A stretch of 64,000 bases of DNA, taken from NCBI RefSeq assembly GCF_034479515.1, contig NZ_CP140152.1, positions 2,604,001-2,668,000 of the forward strand, in the 5' to 3' direction. Both the position numbers and the translations under genes were made by a program. Source of the stretch: Duganella zoogloeoides (GTDB lineage: Bacteria > Pseudomonadota > Gammaproteobacteria > Burkholderiales > Burkholderiaceae_D). Under the pieces are notes generated by a model that worked only from the letters and a program-made list of their open reading frames with translations, was not told where the DNA came from and ran no database searches. Each line of letters opens with the position of its first letter. Position 1 is the stretch's first letter. Positions 32,406 to 41,175 of this stretch are shown piece after piece.

Positions 32406-34826
32406 ATGCGCTTAGCATTTCGCAGCCTGGAGAGCCGCATCGTCACCTTGTTCCTGGTGCTGATCGTGGCGGTCCAGGTGATCGGCCTGCTGGTGATCCA
32501 GCGCGGCATCGACAACAACGCCCGCCAGGCCATCGCCGGCGAATTGAATAACGGTACCAAGGTGTTCGGCCGCCTGCTGGAACAGAACGCGCAGAACCTG
32601 CGTTTCGGCGCGCGCTTGCTGGCGCGCGACACGGCCTTCCTGGCCGCCATCGGCAACAACGAGGAGGGCGACCGCGCCACCATCGAATCGGCGCTGGCCA
32701 ACAGCGGGCGCCGCATCAAGGCCTCGATGACGATGCTGGTCAACAGCGAACGCCAGCTCAGCGTCTCCACCAATGCCGCCCAAGCCGGCGCGCTGGCAAA
32801 AATCGTCGATGGCATGCTCGATGCGGCCGAGGCGGCGGACGGCGCCAACGGCATCGCCATCGTCGAACGCCGCCCGTACCAGGTGGTGGTGATGCCGGTC
32901 AAAGCGCCGATCACCATCGGCTGGATCGTCATGACGTTCCCGATCGACCGCCAGTTGGCCAACGAGATGCGCGAAGTGACGTCGCTGCACGCCACCATCG
33001 CCACGCGCGACCAGGCGGGCCAGTGGCTGCCGGCCGGCTCCACCTTCCTGGCGTCGTCGGCGCAGGCCGTGACCGCGCAGTTGCAGGCGCTGCCGGGCAA
33101 CGCGACGGCGGGCAGCACGTCGTTCGACCTCAACGTGGAAGAAAACCGCTACAGCGCGCGCCTGCTGCGCATCGGCGAGGACAACGGCCAGTTCGCCGGC
33201 GTGATCCTGGCCCGTTCGATCGACGAGGCCACCGCTGAATACCGCCGCCTGGAGCATTGGCTGATCCTGCTCACGCTGGGCGGCATCGCCATTTCCACGA
33301 TTGCCATCGTGATTACCGCCAAGCGCATTGCCCAGCCGATCAGCGAGCTGGCCGCCACCGCCCGCCGCCTCGAGCAGGGCGACTACAAGGGCGACATCGA
33401 CACCAGCCGCGCCGACGAAATCGGCGCGCTGGCCGGCGCGTTCGACTCGATGCGCGAATCGATCGCCAAGCGCGAGCAGGAAATCCGCCGCCTGGCGTAC
33501 TGGGACACGCTGACCAACCTGCCCAACCGCGCCCAGTTCCTGCTGCTGCTCAACGACGCGCTGGCAGATGCGCGCCGCCGCGAGGAGGCCGTGTTCGTGC
33601 TGATGATGGACCTCGACCGCTTCAAGCACGTCAATGACGTGATGGGCCACAGCTTCGGCGACGCGCTGCTGCGCCAGGTGGCCAGCCGCCTGCAACTGCT
33701 GCTGGTCAACCGCCTGCAGTCGTCGGCCCAGGTGGCGCGTCTGGGCGGCGACGAATTCGCGGTGCTGCTGCCGGCGTCTGACCTCGACGCGGCGCAGCGC
33801 ATGGCTGGCGAGATCCTGCAAACGCTGGAAGCGCCGCTGTCGCTCGACGACCAGACCGTCGATATCGGCGCGGGCCTCGGCATTGCCGGCTACCCCGAGC
33901 ATGGCAACGACGGCGAGGCGCTGCTGAGCATGGCCGAAGTGGCGATGTACACGGCCAAGACCCGCAACGATGGCGCCGTGGTGTACGACACGGCGATGGA
34001 CAAGTCCAGCGACAAGAGCCTGTCGCTGCTGACGGAGCTGCGCAATGCCATCGAGCGCAACGAGTTCCGGCTGTTCGTGCAGCCCAAGATCATGCTCGAC
34101 ACGGGCCAGGTGGTGGGCATGGAGTCGCTGGTGCGCTGGGTGCACCCCGAGCGCGGCAACGTGTTCCCCGACGAGTTCATACCGTTTGCCGAGCAGACCG
34201 GCTTTATCCGCCTGCTGACGCGGTGGGTGATGGAAAAGTCGGCGGAGCTGTGCCAGCAGCTGGCAGCGCAGGGCCATCACCTGAAGGTGTCGGTGAATTT
34301 GTCCACCCGCGATTTGCTGGACCAGGACTTGCCGGTCAAGTTCGCCGACCTGCTGGCGCGCCATCGCCTGTCACCCGCGTCGTTCTGCCTGGAGATCACC
34401 GAGAGCGCGATCATGGACGACCCGGTGCGCGCGCAGACCACGCTCGAGCGGCTGTCGAACATGGGCGTCGATCTGTCGATCGACGATTTCGGCACCGGAT
34501 ATTCGTCGCTGGCTTACCTGAAGCGCTTGCCGGTCAACGAGCTGAAAATCGACAAGTCGTTCGTGCTGAACATGGAGAACGACGAGGGCGACACCAAGAT
34601 CGTCCGCTCGACCATCGACCTCGGTCACAACATGGGCTTGCGCGTGGTGGCCGAGGGCATCGAGAGCGAAGCCGTGTGGCGCCTGCTGGCGGAACTGGGC
34701 TGCGACCAGGGACAGGGCTATTTCATGAGCCGGCCGATTCCCGGCGACCAGCTGGTGGCGTGGCTGGAAAAGTGGCAGGCGCCAATTGCGGTGCCTGCGG
34801 CGGTGCCTGGTTACCTTACCGAATAA
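32406..34826 (+). CDS. Membrane GGDEF/EAL c-di-GMP protein with periplasmic sensor and HAMP
   Basis: An 806-residue membrane protein. A transmembrane helix (IVTLFLVLIVAVQVIGLLVI) is followed by a periplasmic sensor region to about residue 270, a second helix (LILLTLGGIAISTIAIVI), HAMP, then GGDEF (ARLGGDEFAVLLP, canonical) without the RxxD inhibitory site. The EAL domain reads GMESLVRW at the signature (ESL variant, Glu kept) and retains SVNLSTRDL, LEITESA, DDFGTGYSS, LKIDKSFV and AEGIE, so phosphodiesterase activity is likely. It can therefore make and/or degrade cyclic di-GMP in response to an outside signal. The coupled cupredoxin upstream suggests a copper or redox cue, which is inference. 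Confidence 0.9.
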   Translation: MRLAFRSLESRIVTLFLVLIVAVQVIGLLVIQRGIDNNARQAIAGELNNGTKVFGRLLEQNAQNLRFGARLLARDTAFLAAIGNNEEGDRATIESALANSGRRIKASMTMLVNSERQLSVSTNAAQAGALAKIVDGMLDAAEAADGANGIAIVERRPYQVVVMPVKAPITIGWIVMTFPIDRQLANEMREVTSLHATIATRDQAGQWLPAGSTFLASSAQAVTAQLQALPGNATAGSTSFDLNVEENRYSARLLRIGEDNGQFAGVILARSIDEATAEYRRLEHWLILLTLGGIAISTIAIVITAKRIAQPISELAATARRLEQGDYKGDIDTSRADEIGALAGAFDSMRESIAKREQEIRRLAYWDTLTNLPNRAQFLLLLNDALADARRREEAVFVLMMDLDRFKHVNDVMGHSFGDALLRQVASRLQLLLVNRLQSSAQVARLGGDEFAVLLPASDLDAAQRMAGEILQTLEAPLSLDDQTVDIGAGLGIAGYPEHGNDGEALLSMAEVAMYTAKTRNDGAVVYDTAMDKSSDKSLSLLTELRNAIERNEFRLFVQPKIMLDTGQVVGMESLVRWVHPERGNVFPDEFIPFAEQTGFIRLLTRWVMEKSAELCQQLAAQGHHLKVSVNLSTRDLLDQDLPVKFADLLARHRLSPASFCLEITESAIMDDPVRAQTTLERLSNMGVDLSIDDFGTGYSSLAYLKRLPVNELKIDKSFVLNMENDEGDTKIVRSTIDLGHNMGLRVVAEGIESEAVWRLLAELGCDQGQGYFMSRPIPGDQLVAWLEKWQAPIAVPAAVPGYLTE

Positions 34827-34927
34827 AAGTTTCTCTACAGGCATGCCTGGCGTGTCATATTTGTCACACTTCAGGCTATGATCTGGTTGCCGAACACATC
34901 CGTTCTGTTCAAAAACCAAGGATCGCA

Positions 34928-37075
34928 ATGCCACGACGACTGACCCTCTTAGCTTCCCTGATCTTGACGCAAGGCGCCGCCCTGGCGCAAACCTGCAACG
35001 GCAACTGGCCGGCCATGGACTACCCGGTTACGCGCACCGTGGAGCAGCAGGATAATTACCACGGCGCCACCGTGGCCGACCCGTACCGCTGGCTGGAAGA
35101 CGCCAACAGCGCCGATACTGCCGCCTGGGTGCAGGAACAGAACAAGCTCACGCAAGGTTACCTGGCACAGATTCCCGGCCGCGACGCCATCAAGGCGCGC
35201 CTGACCAAGTTGTGGAACTACGAGCGTTTCAGCGTGCCGTTCAAGGAAGGCGGACGCTATTTCTACAGCCGCAATGACGGCCTGCAAAACCAGGCCGTGC
35301 TCTACACCATGAAGTCGCTGGCCGACATGCCGAGATTACTGCTCGACCCGAACACCCTGGCCGCCGACGGCACCGTGGCGCTGGCAGGCCTGGCGGTCAG
35401 CCCCAACGGCAAATACCTCGCGTACAGCACCGCCGCCTCCGGCTCGGACTGGAACGAGATCCGCGTGCGCGATATCGAGTCCGGCAAGGACGTGGCCGAC
35501 CATATCAAGTGGGTCAAGTTCTCGAACACCGCCTGGCTGCACGACGGTTCCGGCTTCTTCTACAGCCGCTACGACGAGCCGACCGAAGCAGGCAAGCTGG
35601 CCGCCGTCAACTACTTCCAGAAGCTGTACTTCCACAAGATCGGCACGCCGCAAAGCGCGGACACGCTGGTGTACGATCGCCCGGACAACAAGGACTGGGG
35701 CTTCTCCGCCCAGGTCACCGAAGATGGCCGCTTCCTGGTGATCACCGCCTCGCAGGGTACCGAGAACAAGAACCGCGTGTTTTACAAGGACCTGAAACAG
35801 AAGGACGGCAAGGTGGTCGGCCTGCTGGAAGATTTCGACGCCGCCTATAATTTCGTCGGCAACGACGGCCAGGTGTTCTACTTCCACACCGAGCGCAACG
35901 CGCCGCGCGGCCGCATCGTCGCCATCGACGTGAAAAAGCCTGCGGTATTGAGCTGGAAGCAGATCGTGCCCGAAAGCGGCAGCACGCTGGTCTCCGCATC
36001 GCTGGTCAACAACCAGCTGCTGGTGGACTACCTGAGCGACGCCCACAGCCTGGTCAAGGTATTCGACCTGCGCGGCAAGCCGCTGCACGACGTCAAGCTG
36101 CCGGGCCTCGGTACCGCCTCGGGCTTCTCGGGCAAGCGCACCGACACCGAGACCTTCTATTCGTACACCAGCTTTACCACGCCTTCCACCATCTATCGCC
36201 ACGACCTCAAGACGAACAAGAGCAGCGTCTATCGCCAGCCCAAGGTGGACTTCGACCCGGCCGGCTATGAAACGCGCCAGGAATTCTTCACCAGCCGCGA
36301 TGGCACCCGCGTGCCGATGTTCATCGTCTCGAAGAAGGGCATCAAGTACGACGGCAGCAACCCGACCTATCTGTACGGCTACGGCGGCTTCAACGTCTCG
36401 CTCACGCCCACCTTCTCGGTGGCCAACCTGGCCTGGCTGGAAATGGGCGGCGTCTATGTGATGGCCAACCTGCGCGGTGGCGGCGAGTACGGCGAATCGT
36501 GGCACGAGGCGGGCACCAAGCTGAAAAAACAGAACGTATTCGACGACTTCATCGGCGCGGCCGAATGGCTGGTGTCGCACAAGGTGACGTCGCCGTCGAA
36601 GCTGGCGATCGGCGGCGGCAGCAACGGCGGCCTGCTGGTGGGCGCGGCGATGACCCAGCGTCCGGACCTGTTTGCGGCGGCGATTCCGCAAGTGGGCGTG
36701 CTGGACATGCTGCGCTTCCATAAATTCACGATCGGCTGGGCCTGGACGTCCGACTACGGCTCGTCCGACAACGCCGACGAGTTCAAGGCGCTGGTTAAAT
36801 ATTCGCCGCTGCACAACCTGAAAAAAGGCGCATGCTACCCGGCGACCATGATCACCACGGCCGACCATGACGACCGCGTGGTGCCGGCGCACAGCTTCAA
36901 GTTTGCTGCCGCCGCCCAGGCTGCGCAAGCGGGCCAGCCGGGCGCCGCGCCGATCCTGATCCGGATCGACAGCAAGGCGGGCCACGGCGCCGGCAAGCCG
37001 ACCACCAAGCAGATCGAGGAAGTGGCCGATCGCTGGGGCTTCCTCACCCGCGCCTTGCACATGGATGGCAAGTAA
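34928..37075 (+). CDS. Prolyl oligopeptidase, S9A family, exported
   Basis: A 715-residue serine peptidase with a signal peptide ending near ALAQT. A seven-bladed propeller (residues about 60-440) is followed by the alpha/beta-hydrolase domain. The catalytic Ser lies in GGGSNGGLLVGA, the Asp in TADHDDRVVPAHS and the His in KAGHGAGKP; the conserved LRGGGEYGESWH and YGYGGFNVSLTP blocks are present. It would cut short peptides after proline in the periplasm. The ATG at 34928 is the first with a signal peptide; the same frame runs upstream through the GGDEF/EAL gene in a wrong frame. The perfect palindrome CAGGCATGCCTG lies at 34838-34849 upstream. Confidence 0.92.
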   Translation: MPRRLTLLASLILTQGAALAQTCNGNWPAMDYPVTRTVEQQDNYHGATVADPYRWLEDANSADTAAWVQEQNKLTQGYLAQIPGRDAIKARLTKLWNYERFSVPFKEGGRYFYSRNDGLQNQAVLYTMKSLADMPRLLLDPNTLAADGTVALAGLAVSPNGKYLAYSTAASGSDWNEIRVRDIESGKDVADHIKWVKFSNTAWLHDGSGFFYSRYDEPTEAGKLAAVNYFQKLYFHKIGTPQSADTLVYDRPDNKDWGFSAQVTEDGRFLVITASQGTENKNRVFYKDLKQKDGKVVGLLEDFDAAYNFVGNDGQVFYFHTERNAPRGRIVAIDVKKPAVLSWKQIVPESGSTLVSASLVNNQLLVDYLSDAHSLVKVFDLRGKPLHDVKLPGLGTASGFSGKRTDTETFYSYTSFTTPSTIYRHDLKTNKSSVYRQPKVDFDPAGYETRQEFFTSRDGTRVPMFIVSKKGIKYDGSNPTYLYGYGGFNVSLTPTFSVANLAWLEMGGVYVMANLRGGGEYGESWHEAGTKLKKQNVFDDFIGAAEWLVSHKVTSPSKLAIGGGSNGGLLVGAAMTQRPDLFAAAIPQVGVLDMLRFHKFTIGWAWTSDYGSSDNADEFKALVKYSPLHNLKKGACYPATMITTADHDDRVVPAHSFKFAAAAQAAQAGQPGAAPILIRIDSKAGHGAGKPTTKQIEEVADRWGFLTRALHMDGK

Positions 37076-37102
37076 GGTTCGATAGCGAACATAAAAAATG
37101 TT

Positions 37103-37137
37103 GTGGTGGAATTACTATTGGTCATAGTTTCCACCAC
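37103..37137 (+). promoter_or_regulatory. Long stem-loop before the KaiC-like gene
   Basis: GTGGTGGAA plus ACTAT pair with ATAGT plus TTCCACCAC: 14 base pairs with a 2-base bulge and a 5-base loop. It ends 10 bases before the ATG at 37148, and no Shine-Dalgarno is visible outside it. There is no T-run, so it is not a normal terminator for the peptidase gene. Confidence 0.6.
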
Positions 37138-37147
37138 TGCCGATTTT

Positions 37148-38680
37148 ATGACGACTCCTCCGACCCATGACACTGCCATCGCCACGCGCAGCAAGCGCCA
37201 GCCCACCACGCGTATTTCGACCGGCATCCATGGTCTGGACGACATCCTGTGCGGCGGCTTGACGGCGCAGCGCGTGTACCTGGTGGAGGGCTCCCCGGGT
37301 ACCGGCAAGACCACGCTGGGCCTGCAGTTTCTGCTCGAGGGCGTGGCGCGCGGCGAGACCGGCTTGTACATCACGCTGTCGGAAACCGCCGATGAACTCG
37401 ATGCCGTGGCGGAAAGCCACGGCTGGGACATGGCTGGCATCGACGTGTTTGAGCTGGTCAACGATACCTCGCTCGATCCCGAGGCGCAGCAATCGGTGTT
37501 TCATCCGTCGGAAGTGGAACTGGGCGAGACCACGCGCAGCGTGATGGAACGCGTCAATGCGCTCAAGCCCTTGCGCGTGGTGTTCGACAGCCTGTCCGAG
37601 ATGCGCCTGCTGGCGCAAAATCCCTTGCGCTACCGGCGCCAGATCCTCGCGCTCAAGCAGTTTTTCTCGCAGCGCGACTGCACCGTGCTGCTGCTCGACG
37701 ATAAATCGAATACGCCCGACCAGCAGCTGCACAGCCTGGCCCATGGCGTCATCAGCCTCGAACAGATCGCCCAGGAATTCGGCAAGGAGCGTCGCCGCGT
37801 CAACGTGATCAAGATGCGCGGCACCAAGTTCCGTGGCGGCTACCACGACTACATCCTCGAGACGGGCGGCCTGAAAATCTTCCCGCGCCTGGTGGCCGCC
37901 GAGCACCATCGCCCGTACAGCGCCCACGTCAGCTCCACCGGTTCCGACGGTTTCGATGCGCTGCTGGGCGGCGGCCTCGCTTCCGGCACCAACACCCTGA
38001 TCGTCGGGCCGTCAGGCATCGGCAAGACCACCATGTCGGTGCGCTGCCTGCTGTCGGCGCTCGAACGCGGCGAAAGGGCGTCGTTCTACCTGTTCGACGA
38101 GGGACTGGGCACCTTTTTTGCCCGCGCAGCCGCGCTCGGAATGGAACTGCGCAGCTACGCCGAGAGCGGCCAGCTCAAGATGCACCATATCGATCCGGCC
38201 GAACTGGCGCCGGGCGAATTCGCCCAGATGCTGCGCGACGCCGTCGAGGGCGCGAACGTCAAGTTCATCGTCATCGATAGCCTGAACGCCTATTTGCAGG
38301 CCATGCCCGGCGAGCATTTCCTCACCTTGCAGATGCATGAACTGCTGTCGTACCTGAACCAGCAGGGCGTGACCACGGTGCTGGTACTGGGCCAGCACGG
38401 GGTGATCGGCGAGGTGCGCACCGACGTCGATCTCAGTTACATGAGCGACACCACGGTGCTGGTGCGCTTTTTCGAATCGAACGGCAGGCTGCGCCGCGCG
38501 CTCACGGTGATCAAGAGCCGCACCGCCGACCATGCGCTGACCATACACGAGCTGGTGCTGGGCAGCGGTGGCCTGGCCATCGGCCCGGCACTCGAGGGTT
38601 TCGAGGGCGTGCTCACCGGCCTGCCCACCTACCGCGGCGCCACACCCATGATGGCGACCGATGCCGATGTCCGCGCCTGA
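37148..38680 (+). CDS. KaiC-like double RecA-domain ATPase
   Basis: A 510-residue protein with two RecA/KaiC-type ATPase domains in tandem. The first has Walker A GSPGTGKT at residues 48-55 and the second GPSGIGKT at 287-294; Walker B-like strands are VVFDSLS and FIVIDSLNAYLQ. The layout matches KaiC (about 519 residues), but there is no kaiA or kaiB here and proteobacterial members are thought to act in signalling rather than in a clock. The stop overlaps the start of a hybrid histidine kinase gene by 20 bases, so the pair is coupled. A stem-loop lies just before the ATG. A GTG at 37103 is in frame but lies in the stem and adds no homology. Confidence 0.85.
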   Translation: MTTPPTHDTAIATRSKRQPTTRISTGIHGLDDILCGGLTAQRVYLVEGSPGTGKTTLGLQFLLEGVARGETGLYITLSETADELDAVAESHGWDMAGIDVFELVNDTSLDPEAQQSVFHPSEVELGETTRSVMERVNALKPLRVVFDSLSEMRLLAQNPLRYRRQILALKQFFSQRDCTVLLLDDKSNTPDQQLHSLAHGVISLEQIAQEFGKERRRVNVIKMRGTKFRGGYHDYILETGGLKIFPRLVAAEHHRPYSAHVSSTGSDGFDALLGGGLASGTNTLIVGPSGIGKTTMSVRCLLSALERGERASFYLFDEGLGTFFARAAALGMELRSYAESGQLKMHHIDPAELAPGEFAQMLRDAVEGANVKFIVIDSLNAYLQAMPGEHFLTLQMHELLSYLNQQGVTTVLVLGQHGVIGEVRTDVDLSYMSDTTVLVRFFESNGRLRRALTVIKSRTADHALTIHELVLGSGGLAIGPALEGFEGVLTGLPTYRGATPMMATDADVRA

Positions 38681-40367
38681 TTCCGCCATCGAGGAGCGGA
38701 TCCTGATCCTCGCGCCCCATGGGCGCGACGCCGAGGTGATCCACCAGGTCTTGCTGCGCGACGGGTTTGCCGGCGGCGCGGTGGCCAATGTGGAAGCGCT
38801 GGTGGCCGGCCTGCAGCATGGCGCCGGCGCCTGCGTGATCGCCGAGGAAGCACTGCGCGACTCCAGCGTCAAACACCTGCTGGCTTGGCTCGGCACCCAG
38901 GAGCCGTGGTCCGATTTTCCGTTCGTGGTGCTGGTGGCCAGGGGCGGCGGTCATACCCAGGCCGCGCGCAGCACGTTCGACCAGCTGGGCAACATCATCC
39001 TGCTCGAACGTCCGCTCAATGCCGAGACCTTGCGCAGCGCCGCCGCTTCCGCGCTGCGCGCGCGGCGGCGCCAGTACGAGTCGCGCCGCATCCTGGCCGA
39101 GCGTACGCTGGCCTCCGACAGCCTGCGCGACAGCCGCGCCGAACTGCTGCAATTGAACGAGACGCTCGAATCGCGCATCGAAGAACGCACGCGTGCGCTG
39201 GCGCAGGCCAACGACCGCCTGATGAACGAAGTGATCGAACGCGAACGAGTGCAGCTGGCCATGGTGCAGTTGCAGAAAATGGAAGCGGTCGGTCGTCTCA
39301 CGGGCGGCATCGCCCACGATTTCAACAACCTGCTCAATGTGATCCAGGGCAGCATGGACCTGATCCTGCTGCTGTCGCAAGACCCCCATGCGCGCAATAA
39401 GGCCGAGGTGGCGCGCCGCGCCTGCGAGCGTGGCGGCAAGCTGACCAGCCAGTTGCTGGCGTTCTCGCGCAACCAGCGCCTGAACCTGCGCGCCACGCCG
39501 GTGCGCGCCATGTTCGACGGTGTGCGCGAGCTGATGGCGACGTCGCTGGGCAGCGGCGTGAAGCTGGTGTTCGACGTGGCCGACGATGTGGGCCTGGTCA
39601 TGGCCGACACCAACCAGATGGAAATGGCGCTGCTCAACCTGGCCATCAACGCGCGCGACGCCATGCCCGGCGGCGGCAGGCTGGCGGTAAGCGCCAGCGT
39701 GGCCAGTGCGCCGGAAGGGCTGCTGCCGCCGGGCCGTTACTGCCGCATCGCCGTGACCGACAACGGTCCCGGCATCGACCCGGCCATCATCGGCAAGGTG
39801 TTCGAGCCGTTCTTCACCACCAAGAGCGTGGGCAAGGGTACCGGCCTGGGATTGAGCCAGGTCTATGGCATGGCCCAGCAGTCGGGCGGCACGGCGCGCA
39901 TCGTGGGCGCCGACGGTGGCGGCACCACCATCGAGATCTGGCTGCAACTGGCGCAGCATGCCGAGGCGGAGGCGAACGCGCCGCTGGCGATCGCCCCCAA
40001 GCCGGCCGGCGCCGGTGTGCGCATCCTGGTGGTGGAAGACGACAAATCCGTGCGGCAGTCGATGGTGGAACTGCTCGAGACGCTGGGCTACCAGGTGAGC
40101 CAGGCCGACGACGGCGAAGCGGGCCTGCGCGAACTCCGGCGCGCCAAGCCGCACCTGATGATCACCGATTACCTGATGCCCGGCATGACCGGCGCCCAGC
40201 TGGTCGCTGCCGCCAACATCGAGTTCCCCGGCCTGCCCATGATCATCGCCACCGGCTACGCCGACATGGAGGCGATCGACGCCGTCATCGGCGCCAACAC
40301 CGTGCTGCGCAAACCGTTCCACCTGGGGCAACTGGCGGCGACCGTCGATCAGGCGTTGCGGCGGTAG
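38661..40367 (+). CDS. Cytoplasmic hybrid histidine kinase with C-terminal receiver domain
   Basis: A 568-residue soluble kinase. Residues 1-130 look like a degenerate receiver-type domain (ILILAPHGRDAEVI) lacking a clear phospho-Asp. A coiled coil follows (about 135-205). The HisKA box is VGRLTGGIAHDFNNLLNVI, then HATPase blocks NLAINARDAMPGGG, VTDNGPGIDP and GKGTGLGLSQVYGM. A C-terminal receiver starts at ILVVEDDKSVRQ, with the acceptor Asp in MITDYLMPGMTG and Lys in LRKPFHLG. There is no membrane segment, so the input must come from inside the cell or from a partner, most obviously the KaiC-like protein whose gene it overlaps. Confidence 0.88.
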   Translation: MPMSAPDSAIEERILILAPHGRDAEVIHQVLLRDGFAGGAVANVEALVAGLQHGAGACVIAEEALRDSSVKHLLAWLGTQEPWSDFPFVVLVARGGGHTQAARSTFDQLGNIILLERPLNAETLRSAAASALRARRRQYESRRILAERTLASDSLRDSRAELLQLNETLESRIEERTRALAQANDRLMNEVIERERVQLAMVQLQKMEAVGRLTGGIAHDFNNLLNVIQGSMDLILLLSQDPHARNKAEVARRACERGGKLTSQLLAFSRNQRLNLRATPVRAMFDGVRELMATSLGSGVKLVFDVADDVGLVMADTNQMEMALLNLAINARDAMPGGGRLAVSASVASAPEGLLPPGRYCRIAVTDNGPGIDPAIIGKVFEPFFTTKSVGKGTGLGLSQVYGMAQQSGGTARIVGADGGGTTIEIWLQLAQHAEAEANAPLAIAPKPAGAGVRILVVEDDKSVRQSMVELLETLGYQVSQADDGEAGLRELRRAKPHLMITDYLMPGMTGAQLVAAANIEFPGLPMIIATGYADMEAIDAVIGANTVLRKPFHLGQLAATVDQALRR

Positions 40368-40386
40368 GGCCGGCTTTTACTGGCGT

Positions 40387-40962
40387 TCAGCGGTGGATCA
40401 CCACCATCAACGCCTTCGCCTCGGCCTTGCCCACGTTGCGGATCACGTGCTGCATATCGGCCGGGTAGCGTGCCGTGGCGCCCAGTTTGACTTTTTTCTT
40501 GTCCGCGCCAACTTCCACTTCCACCGAGCCATGCAGCAGGGTCAGGTGTTCCTGGGCGCCGGGGTCGTGGCCTTGCGAGGCCAGTTCCCCGCCCGGGGCC
40601 AGGGTCAGTTCGTACCATTCGTATTTGCCGGCCAGTTCCATCGGGCCGAGGATGCGCAGCACGTAGCCGGCGTGGTTGCCGGGCAGGGTGGGGGTTTCGT
40701 GGGCTTCCAGCACGCGGATGGTGGCGGTTTCCTTTTCGGCCGAAGCCAGCAGGTCGCCGATCGGCACGCCCAGCGCGTTGGCCAGGCGCCAGGTGATGGC
40801 AATCGTCGGATTGGCCTTTTCGCGTTCGATCTGCGAGAGCATCGACTTCGACACACCGGCAATGCGCGAGAGATCCTCGAGCGTGAGGCCGCGCGCCAGG
40901 CGCAGGCGTTGCAGGGCGGCGCCGACTTCGGGCGGGGCGTTCGTCGAAACAGGTGTTTGCAT
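40387..40962 (-). CDS. XRE-family regulator with C-terminal cupin domain
   Basis: A 191-residue regulator. The N-terminal helix-turn-helix reads LRLARGLTLEDLSRIAGVSKSMLSQIE, and the C-terminal cupin includes APGGELASQGHDPGAQEHLTLLHGSVEV and ends near ADMQHVIRNVG. XRE-cupin proteins usually sense a small metabolite, often an amino acid or amine, and control adjacent catabolic genes. It is divergent from the kbl-tdh-sdaA operon, so a role in sensing threonine, glycine or serine is likely but inferred. It is convergent with the hybrid kinase gene, with 19 bases between the stops. Confidence 0.88.
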   Translation of the reverse strand: MQTPVSTNAPPEVGAALQRLRLARGLTLEDLSRIAGVSKSMLSQIEREKANPTIAITWRLANALGVPIGDLLASAEKETATIRVLEAHETPTLPGNHAGYVLRILGPMELAGKYEWYELTLAPGGELASQGHDPGAQEHLTLLHGSVEVEVGADKKKVKLGATARYPADMQHVIRNVGKAEAKALMVVIHR

Positions 40963-41042
40963 TGTTTTATTCGGCGGATGGACTAAATTGCGGATGAATC
41001 TGCCGGCAACCGGCGGCTATTTCCGCATGGTTCCGGCTTGCG

Positions 41043-41052
41043 CAGTGCACTG
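41043..41052. promoter_or_regulatory. Palindrome in the XRE-cupin/kbl divergent gap
   Basis: CAGTGCACTG is a perfect 10-bp palindrome roughly midway between the divergent starts at 40962 and 41176. About 35 bases downstream TTCG-N6-CGAA is a second short inverted repeat. Either could be the regulator's operator. Confidence 0.3.
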
Positions 41053-41175
41053 GTTCTCTGTAATATCCACTATATTGAATTTTAGTTCGACATAGCGAAT
41101 TTCTGCCGAGGCAGTGAAAACGTGTCGCAATCGTACCATACCCGCTACCCCAGAACCATCAGACAAGGGACCACC

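Noticed and set aside
34140..34150. ESL instead of EAL in the first GGDEF/EAL protein, as a sign of an inactive domain
   Set aside because: The catalytic Glu is kept and all other metal-binding and catalytic blocks are present, and ESL/EVL variants are common in active enzymes.
32412..34364. A 650-codon minus-strand open frame
   Set aside because: Antisense to the GGDEF/EAL gene; no motifs, and composition of a shadow frame.
34838..34849. Perfect palindrome CAGGCATGCCTG before the peptidase gene as an operator
   Set aside because: Isolated 12-bp palindrome, no matching copy elsewhere in the window, no promoter identified next to it; kept only as a note in the gene entry.
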